Notes under the pieces: generated by a model
What the model was told of the DNA's origin: nothing
Databases searched by the model: none
Seen by the model: the letters and a program-made list of their open reading frames with translations, nothing else
Position numbers and translations under genes: made by a program
Assembly (NCBI GenBank): GCA_947650365.1
Contig: OX393552.1
Coordinates: 47,880,999-47,944,998 of the forward strand
DNA from: Chamaelirium japonicum
Lineage: Eukaryota > Streptophyta > Magnoliopsida > Liliales > Melanthiaceae
Length of the DNA: 64,000 nt
Direction: 5' to 3'
Part shown: positions 34,101 to 49,400 of the stretch, piece after piece
How the letters are laid out: every line of letters begins with the position of its first letter
Position numbering within the stretch: the stretch's first letter is position 1

Positions 34101-37100
34101 GGATTGTACGAATGAATTAGAATGGATACATTCGTGCGAATGAATTAGAATGGATCGGACGAATGAATTAGAATGGATCGTACGATTCATTCTAATCCAT
34201 TCGTACGATCCATTCTAATGCATTCGTACGATTCATTCTAACTCATTCGCACGATCCATTCTAATTCATTCGTATGATCCATTCTAATTTATTTGCATGA
34301 ATATACGATCCATTCTAATTTATTAGCAAGAATGTATCTATTCTAATTCATTCGTACAATCCATTCTAATTTATTCGTACAAATGTATCCATTCTAATTC
34401 ATTCGTACGATCCATTCTAATTCATTCGTACGATTCATTCTAATTCATTCGTACGATCCATTCTAATTCATTCGCACGAATGTATCCATTCTAATTAATT
34501 CGTACGATCCATTCTAATTCATTCATACGATCCATTCTAATTCATTCGTATGATCCATTCTAATTCATTCCTACGATCTATTCTAATTCATTCGCTCGAA
34601 TGTATCCATTCTAATTCATTCGTACGATCCATTCTTATTCATTCATACGATTCATTCTAATTCATTCGTATGATCAATTCTAATTCATTCGCACGTTCCA
34701 TTCTAATCCATACGTACGATCCATTCTAATCCATTCGTACGATCCATTCGTACAATCCATTCTAATCCATTCGTACGATCCATTCTAATTCATTCATACG
34801 ATCCATTCTAATTCATTCGTACGATCCATTCTAATCCATTCGTACGATCCATTCTAATTCATTCGTATGATCCATTCTAATTCATTCGTACGATCCATTC
34901 TAACTCATTCGGTGGATCCATTCTAATTCATTCGTACGATCCATTCTTATTCTTTCATACGATCCATTCTAATCCATTCGTACATTCCATTCTAATCCAT
35001 TCGCACGAATGAATTAGAATGGATCGTGCGAATGAATTAGAATGGATCGTACGAATGGATTAGAATGGATCGTACGAATGAATTAGAATGGATCATACAA
35101 ATGAATTAAAAAGGTTACATTCGTGAGAATGAATTAGAATGGATCGTACGAATGGATTAGAATGGATCGTATGAATGGATTAGAATGGATCGTACGAATG
35201 GATTAGAATGGATCGTACGAATGAATTAGAATGGATCGTACAAATGAATTAGAAAGGTTACATTTGTGAGAATGAATTAGAATGGATCGTACGAATGAAT
35301 TAGAATGGATCGTATGAATGAATTAGAATGGATCGTACGAATGAATTAGAATGGATCGTACGAATGAATTAGAATGAATCGTACGAATGAATTAGAATGG
35401 ATCGTGCGAATGAATTAGAATGGATCGTACAAATGAATTAGAATGGTTACATTCGTACGAATGAATTAGAATGGATCGTACGAATGAATTAGAATGAATC
35501 GTATGAATGAATTAGAATGGATCGTGCGAATGAATTAGAATGGATCGTGCGAATGAATTAGAATGGATACATTCATCCAAATGAATTAGAATGGATCATG
35601 CGAATGAATTAGAATGGATCGTATGAACGAATTAGAATGGATCATACGAATGAATTAGAATGGATACATTTGAGCGAATGAATTAGAATGGATCGTACGA
35701 ATGAATTAGAATGGATCATAGGAATGAATTAGAATGGATCGTGCAAATGAATTAGAATGGATACATTCGTGCGAATGAATTAGAATGGATCGTGCGAATA
35801 AATTAGAATGGATCGTACGAATGAATTAGAATGGATACATTCGAGCAAATGAATTAGAAAGGATCGTACGAATGAATTAGAATGGATATATTCATGCGAA
35901 TGAATTAGAATAGATCATACGAATGAATTAGAATTAATCATACGAATGAATTAGAATGGATCGTATGAATGAATTAGAATGGATCGTACGAATCAATTAG
36001 AATGGCTCGTACGAATGGATTAGAATGGATCGTATGAATGGATCATGCGAATAAATTAGAATGGATCGTACGAATGAATTAGAATGGATCGTACGAATGA
36101 ATTAGAATGGATACATTCGAGCGAATGAATTAGAATAGATCGTAAGAATGAATTAGAATGGATCATACGAATGAATTAGAATGGATCGTGCGAATGAATT
36201 AGAATGGATTGTACGAATGAATTAGAATGGATACATTCGAGCGAATGAATTAGAATAGATCGTAGGAATGAATTAGAATGGATCATATGAATGAATTAGA
36301 ATGGATCGTGCGAATGAATTAGAATGGATTGTACGAATGAATTAGAATGAATCATACGAATGAATTAGAATGGATCATAGGAATGAATTAGAATGGATCA
36401 TAGGAATGAATTAGAATGGATCGTACAAATGGACTAGAATGGATCATGCGAATGAATTAGAATAGATCGTACGAATGAATTAGAATGGATCGTACGAATA
36501 AATTAGAATGGATCGTGCGAATGAATTAGAAAGGATCGTACGAATGAATTAGAATGGACCCACCGAATGAGTTATAATGGATCATACGAATGAATTAGAA
36601 TGGATCATGCGAATGAATTAGAATAGATCATACGAATGAATTAGAATGGATCGTACGAATAAATTAGAATGGATCATGTGATTGTGCGAATGAATTAGAA
36701 TGGATCGTATGAATGAATAAGAATGGATCGTACGAATGAATTAGAATGGATCGTGCGAATGAATTAGAATGAATCATACGAATGCATTAGAATGGATCGT
36801 ACGAATGAATTAGAATAAATCGTATGATCCATTCTAATTTATTCGTCCGATCCATTCTAATTCATTCGCACGAATGTATCCATTCTAATTCATTTGTACA
36901 ATCCATTCTAATTCATTCGCACGATCCATTCTAATTTATTCATATGATCCATTCTAATTCATTCCTACGATTCATTCTAATTCATTCTCACGAATGTAAC
37001 CTTTCTAATTCATTTGTATGATCCATTCCATTCTAATTCATTCGTACGAATGTATCCATTCTAATTCATTCGTATGATCCATTCTAGTTCATTCACACGA

Positions 37101-40100
37101 TCCATTCTAATTCATTCGTACGATCAATTCTAATTCATTCGTACGATCCATTCTAATTCATTCGTATGATCCATTCTAATTCATTCGCACGAATGTATCC
37201 ATTCTAATTCATTCGTACGATCCATTCTAGTTCATTCGCACTATCCATTCTAATTCATTCGCACGATCCATTCAAATTCATTCGTACGATCCATTCTAAT
37301 TCATTCGCACGAATGCATCCATTCTAATTCATTTGTACGATCCATTCTAATTAATTCGTATGATCAATTCTAATTCATTCGCACGATCCATTCTAATTCA
37401 TTCGTATGATCCATTCTAATTCAATTCGTGCAATCCATTCAAATTCATTCGCACAAATATATCCATTCTAATTCATTCGTATAATCCATTCTAATTCATT
37501 CGCTTGAATGTATCCATTCTAATTCATTCGTACGATCCATTCTAATTCATTCGCACGATCCATTCTAATTCATTCGTACGATCCTTTCTAATTCATTCGT
37601 ACGATCCATTCTAATCTATTCGTACGATCCATTCTAGTTCATTCATATGATCCATTCTAATCCATTCGTACGATCCATTCTAATTCATTCTCACGAATAA
37701 AACCTTTCTAATTCATTTGTATGATCCATTCTAATTCATTCGTACGATCCATTCTAATCCATTCGTACGATCCATTCTAATCCATTCGTACGATCCATTC
37801 TAATTCATTCGTACGCTCCATTCTTATCCATTCGTACGATCCATTCTAATTCATTCGTACGATTCATTCTAATTCATTCTCAAATGTAACCATTCTAATT
37901 CATTCGTACGATCCATTCTAATCCATTCGTACGATCCATTCTAATCCATTCGTTTGACCCATTCTAATTCATTCTCACAAATGTAACCTTTCTAATTCAT
38001 TTGTACGATCCATTCTAATTCATTCGTACGATCCATTCCAATCCATTCATACGATCCATTCTAATTCATTCGCACGAATGGATTGCACGAATTGAATTAG
38101 AATGGATCGTACAAATGGATTCGCATGAATGTATCCATTCTAATTCATTTGTACGATCGATTCTAATTCAGTCGTATGATCAATTCTAATTCATTCGCAC
38201 GATCCATTCTAATTCATTCGTATGATCCATTCTAATTCAATTCATGCAATCCATTCAAATTCATTCGCACAAATATATCCATTCTAATTCATTCGTATGA
38301 TCCATTCTAATTCATTCGCTCGAATGTATCCATTCTAATTCATTCGTATGATCCATTCTAATTCATTCGCACGATCCATTCTAATTCATTCGTACGATAC
38401 TTTCTAATTCATTCGTACGATCCATTCTAATCCATTCGTACGATCCATTCTAGTTCATTCATATGATCCATTCTAATCCATTCGTACGATCCATTCTAAT
38501 TCATTCTCACGAATGAAACCTTTCTAATTCATTTGTACTATCCATTCTAATCCATTCGTACGATCCATTCTAATCCATTCGTACGATCCATTCTAATCCA
38601 TTCGTATGATCCATTCTAATTCATTCGTACGCTCCATTCTTATCCATTCGTACGATCCATTCTAATTCATTCGTACGATCCATTCTAATTCATTCTCACA
38701 AATGTAACCATTCTAATCCATTCGTACGATCCATTCTAATCCATTCGTACGATTCATTCTAATCCATTCGTACGATCCATTCTAATTCATTCTCACAAAT
38801 GTAACCTTTCTAATTCATTTGTATGATCCATTCTAATTCATTCGTACGATCCATTCTAATTCATTCATATGATCCATTCTAATTCATTCGCACGAATGGA
38901 TTGCACGAATTGAATTAGAATGGATCGTACAAATGGATTCGCACGAATGTATCCATTCTAATTCATTTGTACGATCCATTCTAATTCATTCGTATGATCA
39001 ATTCTAATTCATTCGCACGATCCATTCTAATTCATTCGTATGATCCATTCTAATTCAATTCGTGCAGTCCATTCAAATTCATTCGCACAAATATATCCAT
39101 TCTAATTCATTCGTATGATCCATTCTAATTCATTCGCTCGAATGTATCCATTCTAATTCATTCATACGATCCATTCTAATTCATACGCACGATCCATTCT
39201 AATTCATTCGTACGATCCTTTCTAATTCATTCGTACGTTTCATTCTAATCCATTCGTACGATCCATTCTAATTCATTCATATGATCCATTCTAATCCATT
39301 CGTACGATCCATTCTAATTCATTCTCATGAATGAAACCTTTCTAATTCATTTGTATGATCCATTCTAATTCATTCGTACGATCCATTCTAATCCATTCGT
39401 ACGATCCATTCTAATCCATTCGTACGATCCATTCTAATTCATTCGTACGCTCCATTCTTATCCATTCGTACGATCCATTCTAATTAATTCGTATGATCAA
39501 TTCTAATTCATTCGCACGATCCATTCTAATTCATTCGTATGATCCATTCTAATTCAATTCGTGCAATCCATTCAAATTCATTCGCACAAATATATCCATT
39601 CTAATTCATTCGTATAATCCATTCTAATTCATTCGCTTGAATGTATCCATTCTAATTCATTCGTACGATCCATTCTAATTCATTCGCACGATCCATTCTA
39701 ATTCATTCGTACGATCCTTTCTAATTCATTCGTACGATCCATTCTAATCTATTCGTACGATCCATTCTAGTTCATTCATATGATCCATTCTAATCCATTC
39801 GTACGATCCATTCTAATTCATTCTCACGAATAAAACCTTTCTAATTCATTTGTATGATCCATTCTAATTCAATTGTACGATCCATTCTAATCCATTCGTA
39901 CGATCCATTCTAATCCATTCGTACGATCCATTCTAATTCATTCGTACGCTCCATTCTTATCCATTCGTACGATCCATTCTAATTCATTCGTATGATTCAT
40001 TCTAATTCATTCTCACAAATGTAACCATTCTAATTCATTCGTACGATCCATTCTAATCCATTCGTACGATCCATTCTAATCCATTCGTTTGACCCATTCT

Positions 40101-43100
40101 AATTCATTCTCACAAATGTAACCTTTCTAATTCATTTGTACGATCCATTCTAATTCATTCGTACGATCCATTCCAATCCATTCATACGATCCATTCTAAT
40201 TCATTCGCACGAATGGATTGCACGAATTGAATTAGAATGGATCGTACAAATGGATTCGCATGAATGTATCCATTCTAATTCATTTGTACGATCGATTCTA
40301 ATTCAGTCGTATGATCAATTCTAATTCATTCGCACGATCCATTCTAATTCATTCGTATGATCCATTCTAATTCAATTCGTGCAATCCATTCAAATTCATT
40401 CGCACAAATATATCCATTCTAATTCATTCGTATGATCCATTCTAATTCATTCGCTCGAATGTATCCATTCTAATTCATTCGTATGATCCATTCTAATTCA
40501 TTCGCACGATCCATTCTAATTCATTCGTACGATACTTTCTAATTCATTCGTACGATCCATTCTAATCCATTCGTACGATCCATTCTAGTTCATTCATATG
40601 ATCCATTCTAATCCATTCGTACGATCCATTCTAATTCATTCTCACGAATGAAACCTTTCTAATTCATTTGTACTATCCATTCTAATCCATTCGTACGATC
40701 CATTCTAATCCATTCGTACGATCCATTCTAATCCATTCGTATGATCCATTCTAATTCATTCGTACGCTCCATTCTTATCCATTCGTACGATCTATTCTAA
40801 TTCATTCGTACGATCCATTCTAATTCATTCTCACAAATGTAACCATTCTAATCCATTCGTACGATCCATTCTAATCCATTCGTACGATTCATTCTAATCC
40901 ATTCGTACGATCCATTCTAATTCATTCTCACAAATATAACCTTTCTAATTCATTTGTATGATCCATTCTAATTCATTCGTACGATCCATTCTAATTCATT
41001 CATACGATCCATTCTAATTCATTCGCACGAATGGATTGCACGAATTGAATTAGAATGGATCGTACAAATGGATTCGCACGAATGTATCCATTCTAATTCA
41101 TTTGTACGATCCATTCTAATTCATTCGTATGATCAATTCTAATTCATTCGCACGATCCATTCTAATTCATTCGTATGATCCATTCTAATTCAATTCGTGC
41201 AGTCCATTCAAATTCATTCGCACAAATATATCCATTCTAATTCATTCGTATGATCCATTCTAATTCATTCGCTCGAATGTATCCATTCTAATTCATTCAT
41301 ACGATCCATTCTAATTCATACGCACGATCCATTCTAATTCATTCGTACGATCCTTTCTAATTCATTCGTACGTTTCATTCTAATCCATTCGTACGATCCA
41401 TTCTAATTCATTCATATGATCCATTCTAATCCATTCGTACGATCCATTCTAATTCATTCTCATGAATGAAACCTTTCTAATTCATTTGTATGATCCATTC
41501 TAATTCATTCGTACGATCCATTCTAATCCATTCGTACGATCCATTCTAATCCATTCGTACGATCCATTCTAATTCATTCGTACGCTCCATTCTTATCCAT
41601 TCGTACGATCCATTCTAATTCATTCGTACGATCCATTCTAATTCATTCTCACAAATGTAACCATTCTAATCCATTCATACGATCCATTCTAATCCATTCG
41701 TATGATCCATTCTAATCCATTCGTATGATCCATTCTAATCCATTCGTACGATCCATTCTAATTCATTCTCACAAATGTAACCTTTCTAATTCATTTGTAC
41801 GATCCATTCTAATTCATTCGTACGATCCATTCTAATCAATTCGTACGATCCATTCTAATTCATTCGCACAAATGTAACCATTCTAATTCATTCGTACGAT
41901 CCATTCTAATTCATTCCTACGATCCATTCTAATTCATTCGCACAAATGTAACCATTCTAATTCATTTGCACGATCCATTCTAATTCTTTCATATGATCCA
42001 TTCTAATTCATTCGCACGAATGTATCCATTCTAATTTATTCGTACAATCCATTCTAATTCATTCGCACGATCCATTCTAATCCATTCATCGCACAAATGT
42101 ATCCATTCTAATTCATTCGTACGATCAATTCTAATTCATTCGCACGATCCATTCTAATTCATTCGTACGATCCATTCTAATTCATTTGCACGAATGTATC
42201 CATTTTAATGCATTCATACGATTCATTATACATTCGTACGATCCATTCTAATTCATTCGTACGATCCATTCTAATTCATTCGCACGATCCATTCTATTTC
42301 ATTCGTACGATCCATTCTAGTTCATTCGCACGATCTATTCTAATTCATTCGTACGATCCATTCTAATTCATTCGCACGAATGTATCCATTCTAATGCATT
42401 CGTACGATCCATTCTAATTCATTCGTACGATCCATTCTAATCCATTCGTACGATCCATTCTAATTCATTCGTACGATCCATTCTAATCCATTCGTACGAT
42501 CCATTCTAATTCATTCGTACGATCCATCCTAATTCATTCTCGCAAATGTAACCTTGCTAATTCATTTGTAAGATCCATTCTAATTCATTTGTACGATCCA
42601 TTCTAATTCATTCGTACGATCCATTCTAATTCATTCTCACAAATGTAACCTTTCTAATTCATTTGTACGATCCATTCTAATTCATTTGTACGATCCATTC
42701 TAATCCATTCGTACGATCCATTCTAATTCATTCCCACGAATGTAACCATTCTAATTCATTCGTACGATCCATTCTATTTCATTCCTGCGATCCATTCTAA
42801 TTAATTCGTACGATCCATTCTAATTCATTTGTACGATCCATTCTAATTCATTCGCACGAATGTATCCATTCTAATTCATTCGCACGATCCATTCTAATTC
42901 ATTCGTTCGATCCATTCCAATTCATTCGTATGATCCATTCAAATTCATTCGCATGATCCATTCTAATTCATTCGTACGATCCTTTCTAATTTATTCCTAC
43001 GATCCATTCTAATTCATTCGCACGAATGTATCCATTCTAATTCATTTGCACAATCCATTCTAATCCATTCGTACGATCCATTCTAATTCATTCGTACAAA

Positions 43101-46100
43101 TGTATCTATTCTAATTCATTCGTACAATGCGTTCTAATCCATTCGTACGATCCATTCTAATACATTCGTACGATCCATTCTAATTCATTCGTACGATCCA
43201 TTCTAATTCATTCGTACGATCCATTCTAATTCATTTGCATGAATGTATCCATTCTAATTCATTCGTTCGATCCATTCTAATTCATTCGTACAATCCATTC
43301 TAATTCATTCGCATGATCCATTCTAATTCATTCGTACGATTCATTCTAATCCATTCCTACGATCCATTCTAATTCATTCGCACAAATGTATCCATTCTAA
43401 TTCATTCATTCGATCCATTCTAATTCATTCGTACGATCCATTCAAATTCATTCGCACGATCCATTCTAATTCATTCGTACGATCCATTCTAATTCATTCG
43501 CACGATCCATTCCAATTCATTTGTACGATCCATTCTAATTCATTCCTACGATCTATTCTAATTCATTCACTCGAATGTATCCATTCTAATTCATTCGTAC
43601 GATCCATTCTAATTCATTCGTACGATCCATTCTAATTCATTCATACGATCCATTCTAATTCATTCACACGAATGTATCCATTCTAATTCATTTGCACGAT
43701 CCATTCTAATTCATTCCTATGATCCATTCTAATTCATTCGTATGATCCATTCTAATTCATTCGCTCGTACGAATGCATTAGAATGGATCGTACAAATGAA
43801 TTAGAATGAATCGTACGATCCATTCTAATTCATTCGTCCGATCCATTCTAATTCATTTGTACGATCCATTCTAATTCATTCGCACAAATGTATCAAATCT
43901 AATTCATTCGTACGATCCATTCTAATTCATTCGTACGATCCATTCTAATTCATTCGCACGAATGTATCCATTCTAATTCATTCGTACGATACATTCTAAT
44001 TCATTCGTACGATCCATTCTAATTCATTCGCACGAATGTATCCATTCTAATTCATTCGTACGATCCATTCTAATTCATTCGTATGATCAATTCTAATTCA
44101 TTTGCACGATCCATTCTAATTCATTCGTACGATCCATTCTAATTCATTCGCACGAATGTATCCATTCTAATTCATTCGTTCGATCCATTCTAATTCATTC
44201 GTACGATCCATTTTAATTCATTCGCCCGAATGTATCCGTTCTAATTCATTCGTACGATCCATTCTAATTCATTCGTACGATCCATTCTAATTCATTCGCA
44301 CGATCCGTTCTAATTCATTCGTACGATCCATTCTAATTCATTCCTACGATCCATTCTAATTCATTCGCACGAATGTATCCATTCTAATTCATTTGCACGA
44401 TCCATTCTAATTCATTCCTATGATCCATTCTAGTTCATTCGTACGATCTATTCTAATTCATTCGCTCGAATGTATCCATTCTAATTCATTCGTACGATCA
44501 ATTCTAATTCATTCGTACGATCCATTATAATTCATTCTCACGAATGTAACCTTTCTAGTTCATTTGTATGATCCATTCTAATTCATTCGTACAATCCATT
44601 CTAATCCATTCGTACGATCCATTCTAATCCATTCGTACGATCCATTCTAACTCATTCGTACGATCCATTCTAATTCATTCGCTCGAATGTATCCATTCTA
44701 ATTCATTCGTACGATCTATTCTAATTCGTTCATACGATCCATTCTAATTCGTTTGTACGATCCATTCTAATTCATTCGTACGATCCATTCTAATTCATTC
44801 GCACGAATGTATCATAAGAATGAATTAGAATGGATCATGCGAATGAATTAAAATGGATCGTACAAATGAATTAGAATGGATCGTGCGAATGAATTAGAAT
44901 GTATCGTACGAACGAATTAGAATGGATCGTACGAACGAATTAGAATGGATCGTATGAACGAATTAGAATGGATCGTACGAATGAATTAGAATGATACATT
45001 CGAGCGAATGAATTAGAATGGATCGTACGAATGAATTAGAATGGATCATAGGAATGAATTAGAATGGATCGTGCAAATGAATTAGAATGGATAAATTCGT
45101 GCGAATGAATTAGAATGGATCGTAGGAATGAATTAGAATGGATCGTACGAATGGATTAGAATGGATCGTACGAATAAATTAGAATGGATCGTACGAATGA
45201 ATTTGAATGGATCGTACAAATGAATTAGAAAGGTTACATTTGTGAGAATGAATTAAAATGGATCGTACGAATGAATTAGAATGGATCGTACGAATGGATT
45301 AGAATGTATCGTACGAATGGATTAGAACGCATTGTACGAATGAATTAGAATGGATCGTACGAATGGATTAGAATGGATCATACGAATGAATTAGAATGGA
45401 TCGTACGAATGAATTAGAATGGATACATTCGAGCGAATGAATTAGAATGGATCGTACGAATGAATTAGAATAGATCATAGGAATGAATTAGAATGGATCG
45501 TGCAAATAAATTAGAATGGATACATTCGTGCGAATGAATTAGAAGGGATCGTAGGAATGAATTAGAATGGATCGTACAAATAAATTAGAATGGTTACATT
45601 CGTGCGAATGAATTAGAATGGATCGTACGAATGGATTAGAATGGATCGTACGAATGAATTAGAATGGATCGTACAAATGAATTAGAAAGGTTATATTTGT
45701 GAGAATGAATTAGAATGGATCGTACGAATGGATTAGAATGGATCATACGAATGGATTAGAATGGATCGTACGAATGAATTAGAATGGATCGTACGAATGC
45801 ATTAGAATGGATACATTCGTGCGAATGAATTAGAATGGATCGTACGAATGAATTAGAATGGATCGTGCGAATGAATTAGAATGGATCATACGAATGAATT
45901 AGAATGGATCGTGCGAATGAATTAGAATGGATCGTACGAATGAATTAGAATGGATACATTGGTGCGAATGAATTAGAATGGATCGTATGAATGAATTAGA
46001 ATGGATCGTACTAATGAATTTGAATGGATCGTACGAATGAATTAGAATGGATCGTGCGAATGATTTAGAATGGATCGTACGAATGAATTAGAATGGATAC

Positions 46101-46416
46101 ATTTGTGCGAATGAGTTAGAATGGATCATACGAATGAATTAAAATGGATCGTACGAATGAATTAGAATGGATCATACGAATGAATTAGAATGGATCGTGC
46201 GAATGAATTAGAATGGACTGTACGAATGAATTAGAATGGATACATTCGAGCGAATGAATTAGAATAGATCGTAGGAATGAATTAGAATGGATCATACGAA
46301 TGAATTAGAATGGATCGTGCGAATGAATTAGAATGGATTGTACGAATGAATTAGAATGGATACATTCGTGCAAATGAATTAGAATGGATCAGACGAATGA
46401 ATTAGAATGGATCGTA
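31139..46416. repeat. 23/28-bp satellite array, right arm part 1
   Basis: Continuation of the left-arm satellite. Approximate orientation blocks: R to 32600 (with a short F island about 32066-32117), F to 33868, R to 34182, F to 35006, R to 36822, F to 43768 (with four short R islands near 38080, 38900, 40215 and 41035), R to 43813, F to 44815, R to 46416. The long F block from 36.8 to 43.8 kb is the most homogeneous part of the window and holds the 818-bp higher-order repeats. No gene, RNA or other mobile element is visible. Confidence 0.97.
37350..41860. repeat. 818-bp higher-order repeats inside a 2.13-kb tandem duplication
   Basis: The rare motif TCAATTCGTG or TCAATTCATG starts at 37421, 38237, 39055, 39554, 40372 and 41190: spacings 816, 818, 499, 818, 818. 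A second marker, CGCACGAATGGATTGCACG, starts at 38071, 38889, 40206 and 41024 (818, 1,317, 818). This fits three copies of an 818-bp unit, the third cut off after about 499 bp, with the whole set of about 2,135 bp then duplicated in tandem. The two large copies are almost identical by eye. Ends are approximate. Confidence 0.9.
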
Positions 46417-49400
46417 TGATTCATTCATTCGTACGATCCATTCTAATACATTCGTACGATCCATTCTAATTTATTCATATGATCCATTCTAACTCATTCG
46501 GTGGATCCATTCTAATTCATTCGTACGATCCATTCTAATTCATTCGCACGATCCATTCTAATTTATTCGTACGATCCATTCTAATTCATTCGTATGATCC
46601 ATTGTAATTCATTCATACAATCCATTCAGATTCATTCGTACAAATGTATCCATTCATATTCATTCGTACGATCCATTCTAATTAATTCGCACGATCCATT
46701 CTAATTCAGTCGTATGAATGTATCCATTTTAATTCATTCGTACGATCCATTCTAATTCATTCGTACGATCTAATTCATTCGTACGATCCATTCTAATTCA
46801 TTCGTACGATCGATTCTAATTCATTCGCACGATCCATTCTAATTCATTCGTATGATCCATTCTAATTTATTCGTTCAAATATATCCATTCTAATTTATTC
46901 GTACGATCCATTCTAATTCATTCGCACGATCCATTCTAATTCATTCGCACGAATGTATCCATTCTAATTCATTTGCACGATCCATTCTAATTCATTCCTA
47001 TGATCCATTCTAATTCATTCGTATGATCAATTCTAATTCATTCGTACGATCCATTCTAATTCATTCGTATAACCCATTCTAATTCATTCGTATGATCCAT
47101 TCTAATTCATTCTTACGATTCATTCTAATTCATTCGTACGATCCATTCTAATTCATTTGCACGATCCATTCTAATTCATTCGTATAAGCTATTCTAATTC
47201 ATTCATACGATCCATTCTAATTCATTCATACTATCCATTCTAATTCATTCACACGATCCATTCTAATTCATTCACACGAATGTATCCATTCTAATCCATT
47301 CTAACTCATTCGCACAAATGTATCTATTCTAATTCATTCGTCCGATCCATTCTAATTCATTCGCATAAATATAACCTTTCTAATTCATTCGTACGATCCA
47401 TTCAAATTCATTCCTACGATCCATTCTAATTCATTCGCACGAATGTATCCATTCTAATTCATTTGCACGATCCATTCTAATTCATTCCTACGATCCATTC
47501 TAATTCATTCGCTCGAATGTATCCATTCTAATCCATTCGTACGATCCATTCTAATTCATTCGCACGAATGTAACCATTCTAATTCATTCGTATGGTCCAT
47601 TCTAATTCATTCCTACGATCCATTCTAATTCATTCGCACGAATGTATCCATTCTAATTCATTTGCATGATCCATTCTAATTTATTACTATGATCCGTTCT
47701 AATTCATTCGTACGATCCATTCTAATTCATTCGCTCGAATGTATCCATTCTAATTCATTCGTACGATCCATTCTAATTCATTCGTACGATCCATTCTAAT
47801 CCATTCGTACGATCCATTCTAATTCATTCGTACAATACGTTCTAATCCGTTTGTACGATCCATTCTAATTCATTCGTACGATCCATTCTAATTCATTCGT
47901 ACGATCCATTCTAATACATTCTAATTCATTCGCTCGAATGTATCCATTCTAATTCATTCGTTCGATCCATTCTTATTCATTCATACGATCCATTCTAATT
48001 CATTCGCACGATCCATTCTAATTCATTCGCACAATCCGTTCTAATTCATTCGCACAATCCATTCTAATTCATTTGTACGAATGTATCCATTCTAATTCAT
48101 TCGTACGATCCATTCTAATTCATTCGCATGATCCATTCGTACGATCCATTCTAATCCATTCGTACGATCCATTATAATTCATTCATACGATCCATTCTAA
48201 TTCGTTCGTACGATTCATTCTAATTCGTTCGCACTATCCATTCTAATTCATTTGTACGATCCATTTTAATTCATTCGCATGATCCATTCTAATTCATTTG
48301 TATGATACATTCGTGCGAATGAATTAGAATGGATCGTACGAATGAATTAGAATGGATCGTACGAATGAATTAGAATAGATCGTGCGAATAAATTAGAATG
48401 GATCATACGAATGAATTAAAATAGATATATTCATGCGAATGAATTAGAATGGATCGTACGAGAGAATTAGAATGGATCGTGCGAATGAATTAGAATGGAT
48501 CGTATGAATAAATTAGAATGGATCGTACGAATGAATTAAAATGGATACATTTGTGCGAATGAATTAGAATGGATCATACGATTGAATTTGAATGGATCGT
48601 ACGAATGAATTAGAATGGATACATTTGTGCGAATTAATAAGAATGGATCGTGCGAATGAATTATAATGGATACATTCGTGCGAAAGAATTAGAATGGATT
48701 GTGCGAATGAATTAGAACGGATTGTGCGAATGAATTAGAACGCATTGTACGAATGAATTAGAATGGATCGTACGAATGGATTAGAATGGATCGTACGAAT
48801 GAATTAGAATGGATCGTACGAATGAATTAGAATGGATACATTCGAGCGAATGAATTAGAATGGATCGTACGAATGAATTAGAATGGATCATAGGAATGAA
48901 TTAGAATGGATCGTGCAAATGAATTAGAATGGATACATTCGTGCGAATGAATTAGAATGGATCGTAGGAATGAATTAGAATGGATCGTACAAATGAATTA
49001 GAAAGGTTACATTTGTGAGAATGAATTAGAATGGATCATACGAATGAATTAGAATGGATCGTACGAATGAATTAGAATGGATCGTGCAAATGAATTAGAA
49101 TGGATACATTCGTGCGAATGAATTAGAATGGATTGTACGAATGAATTAGAATGGTTACATTCGTGCGAATTAATTAGAATGGATCGTACGAATGGTTTAG
49201 AATGGATCGTACGAATGGATTAGAATGGATCGTACGAATTAATTAGAATGGATCGTACAAATGAATTAGAAATGTTACATTTGAGAGAATGAATTAGAAT
49301 GGATCGTACGAATGAATTAGAATGGATTAGAATGAGTCGTACGAATGAATTAGAATGGATCGTACGCATTCGTACGATCCATCCTAATTCATTCGCATGA

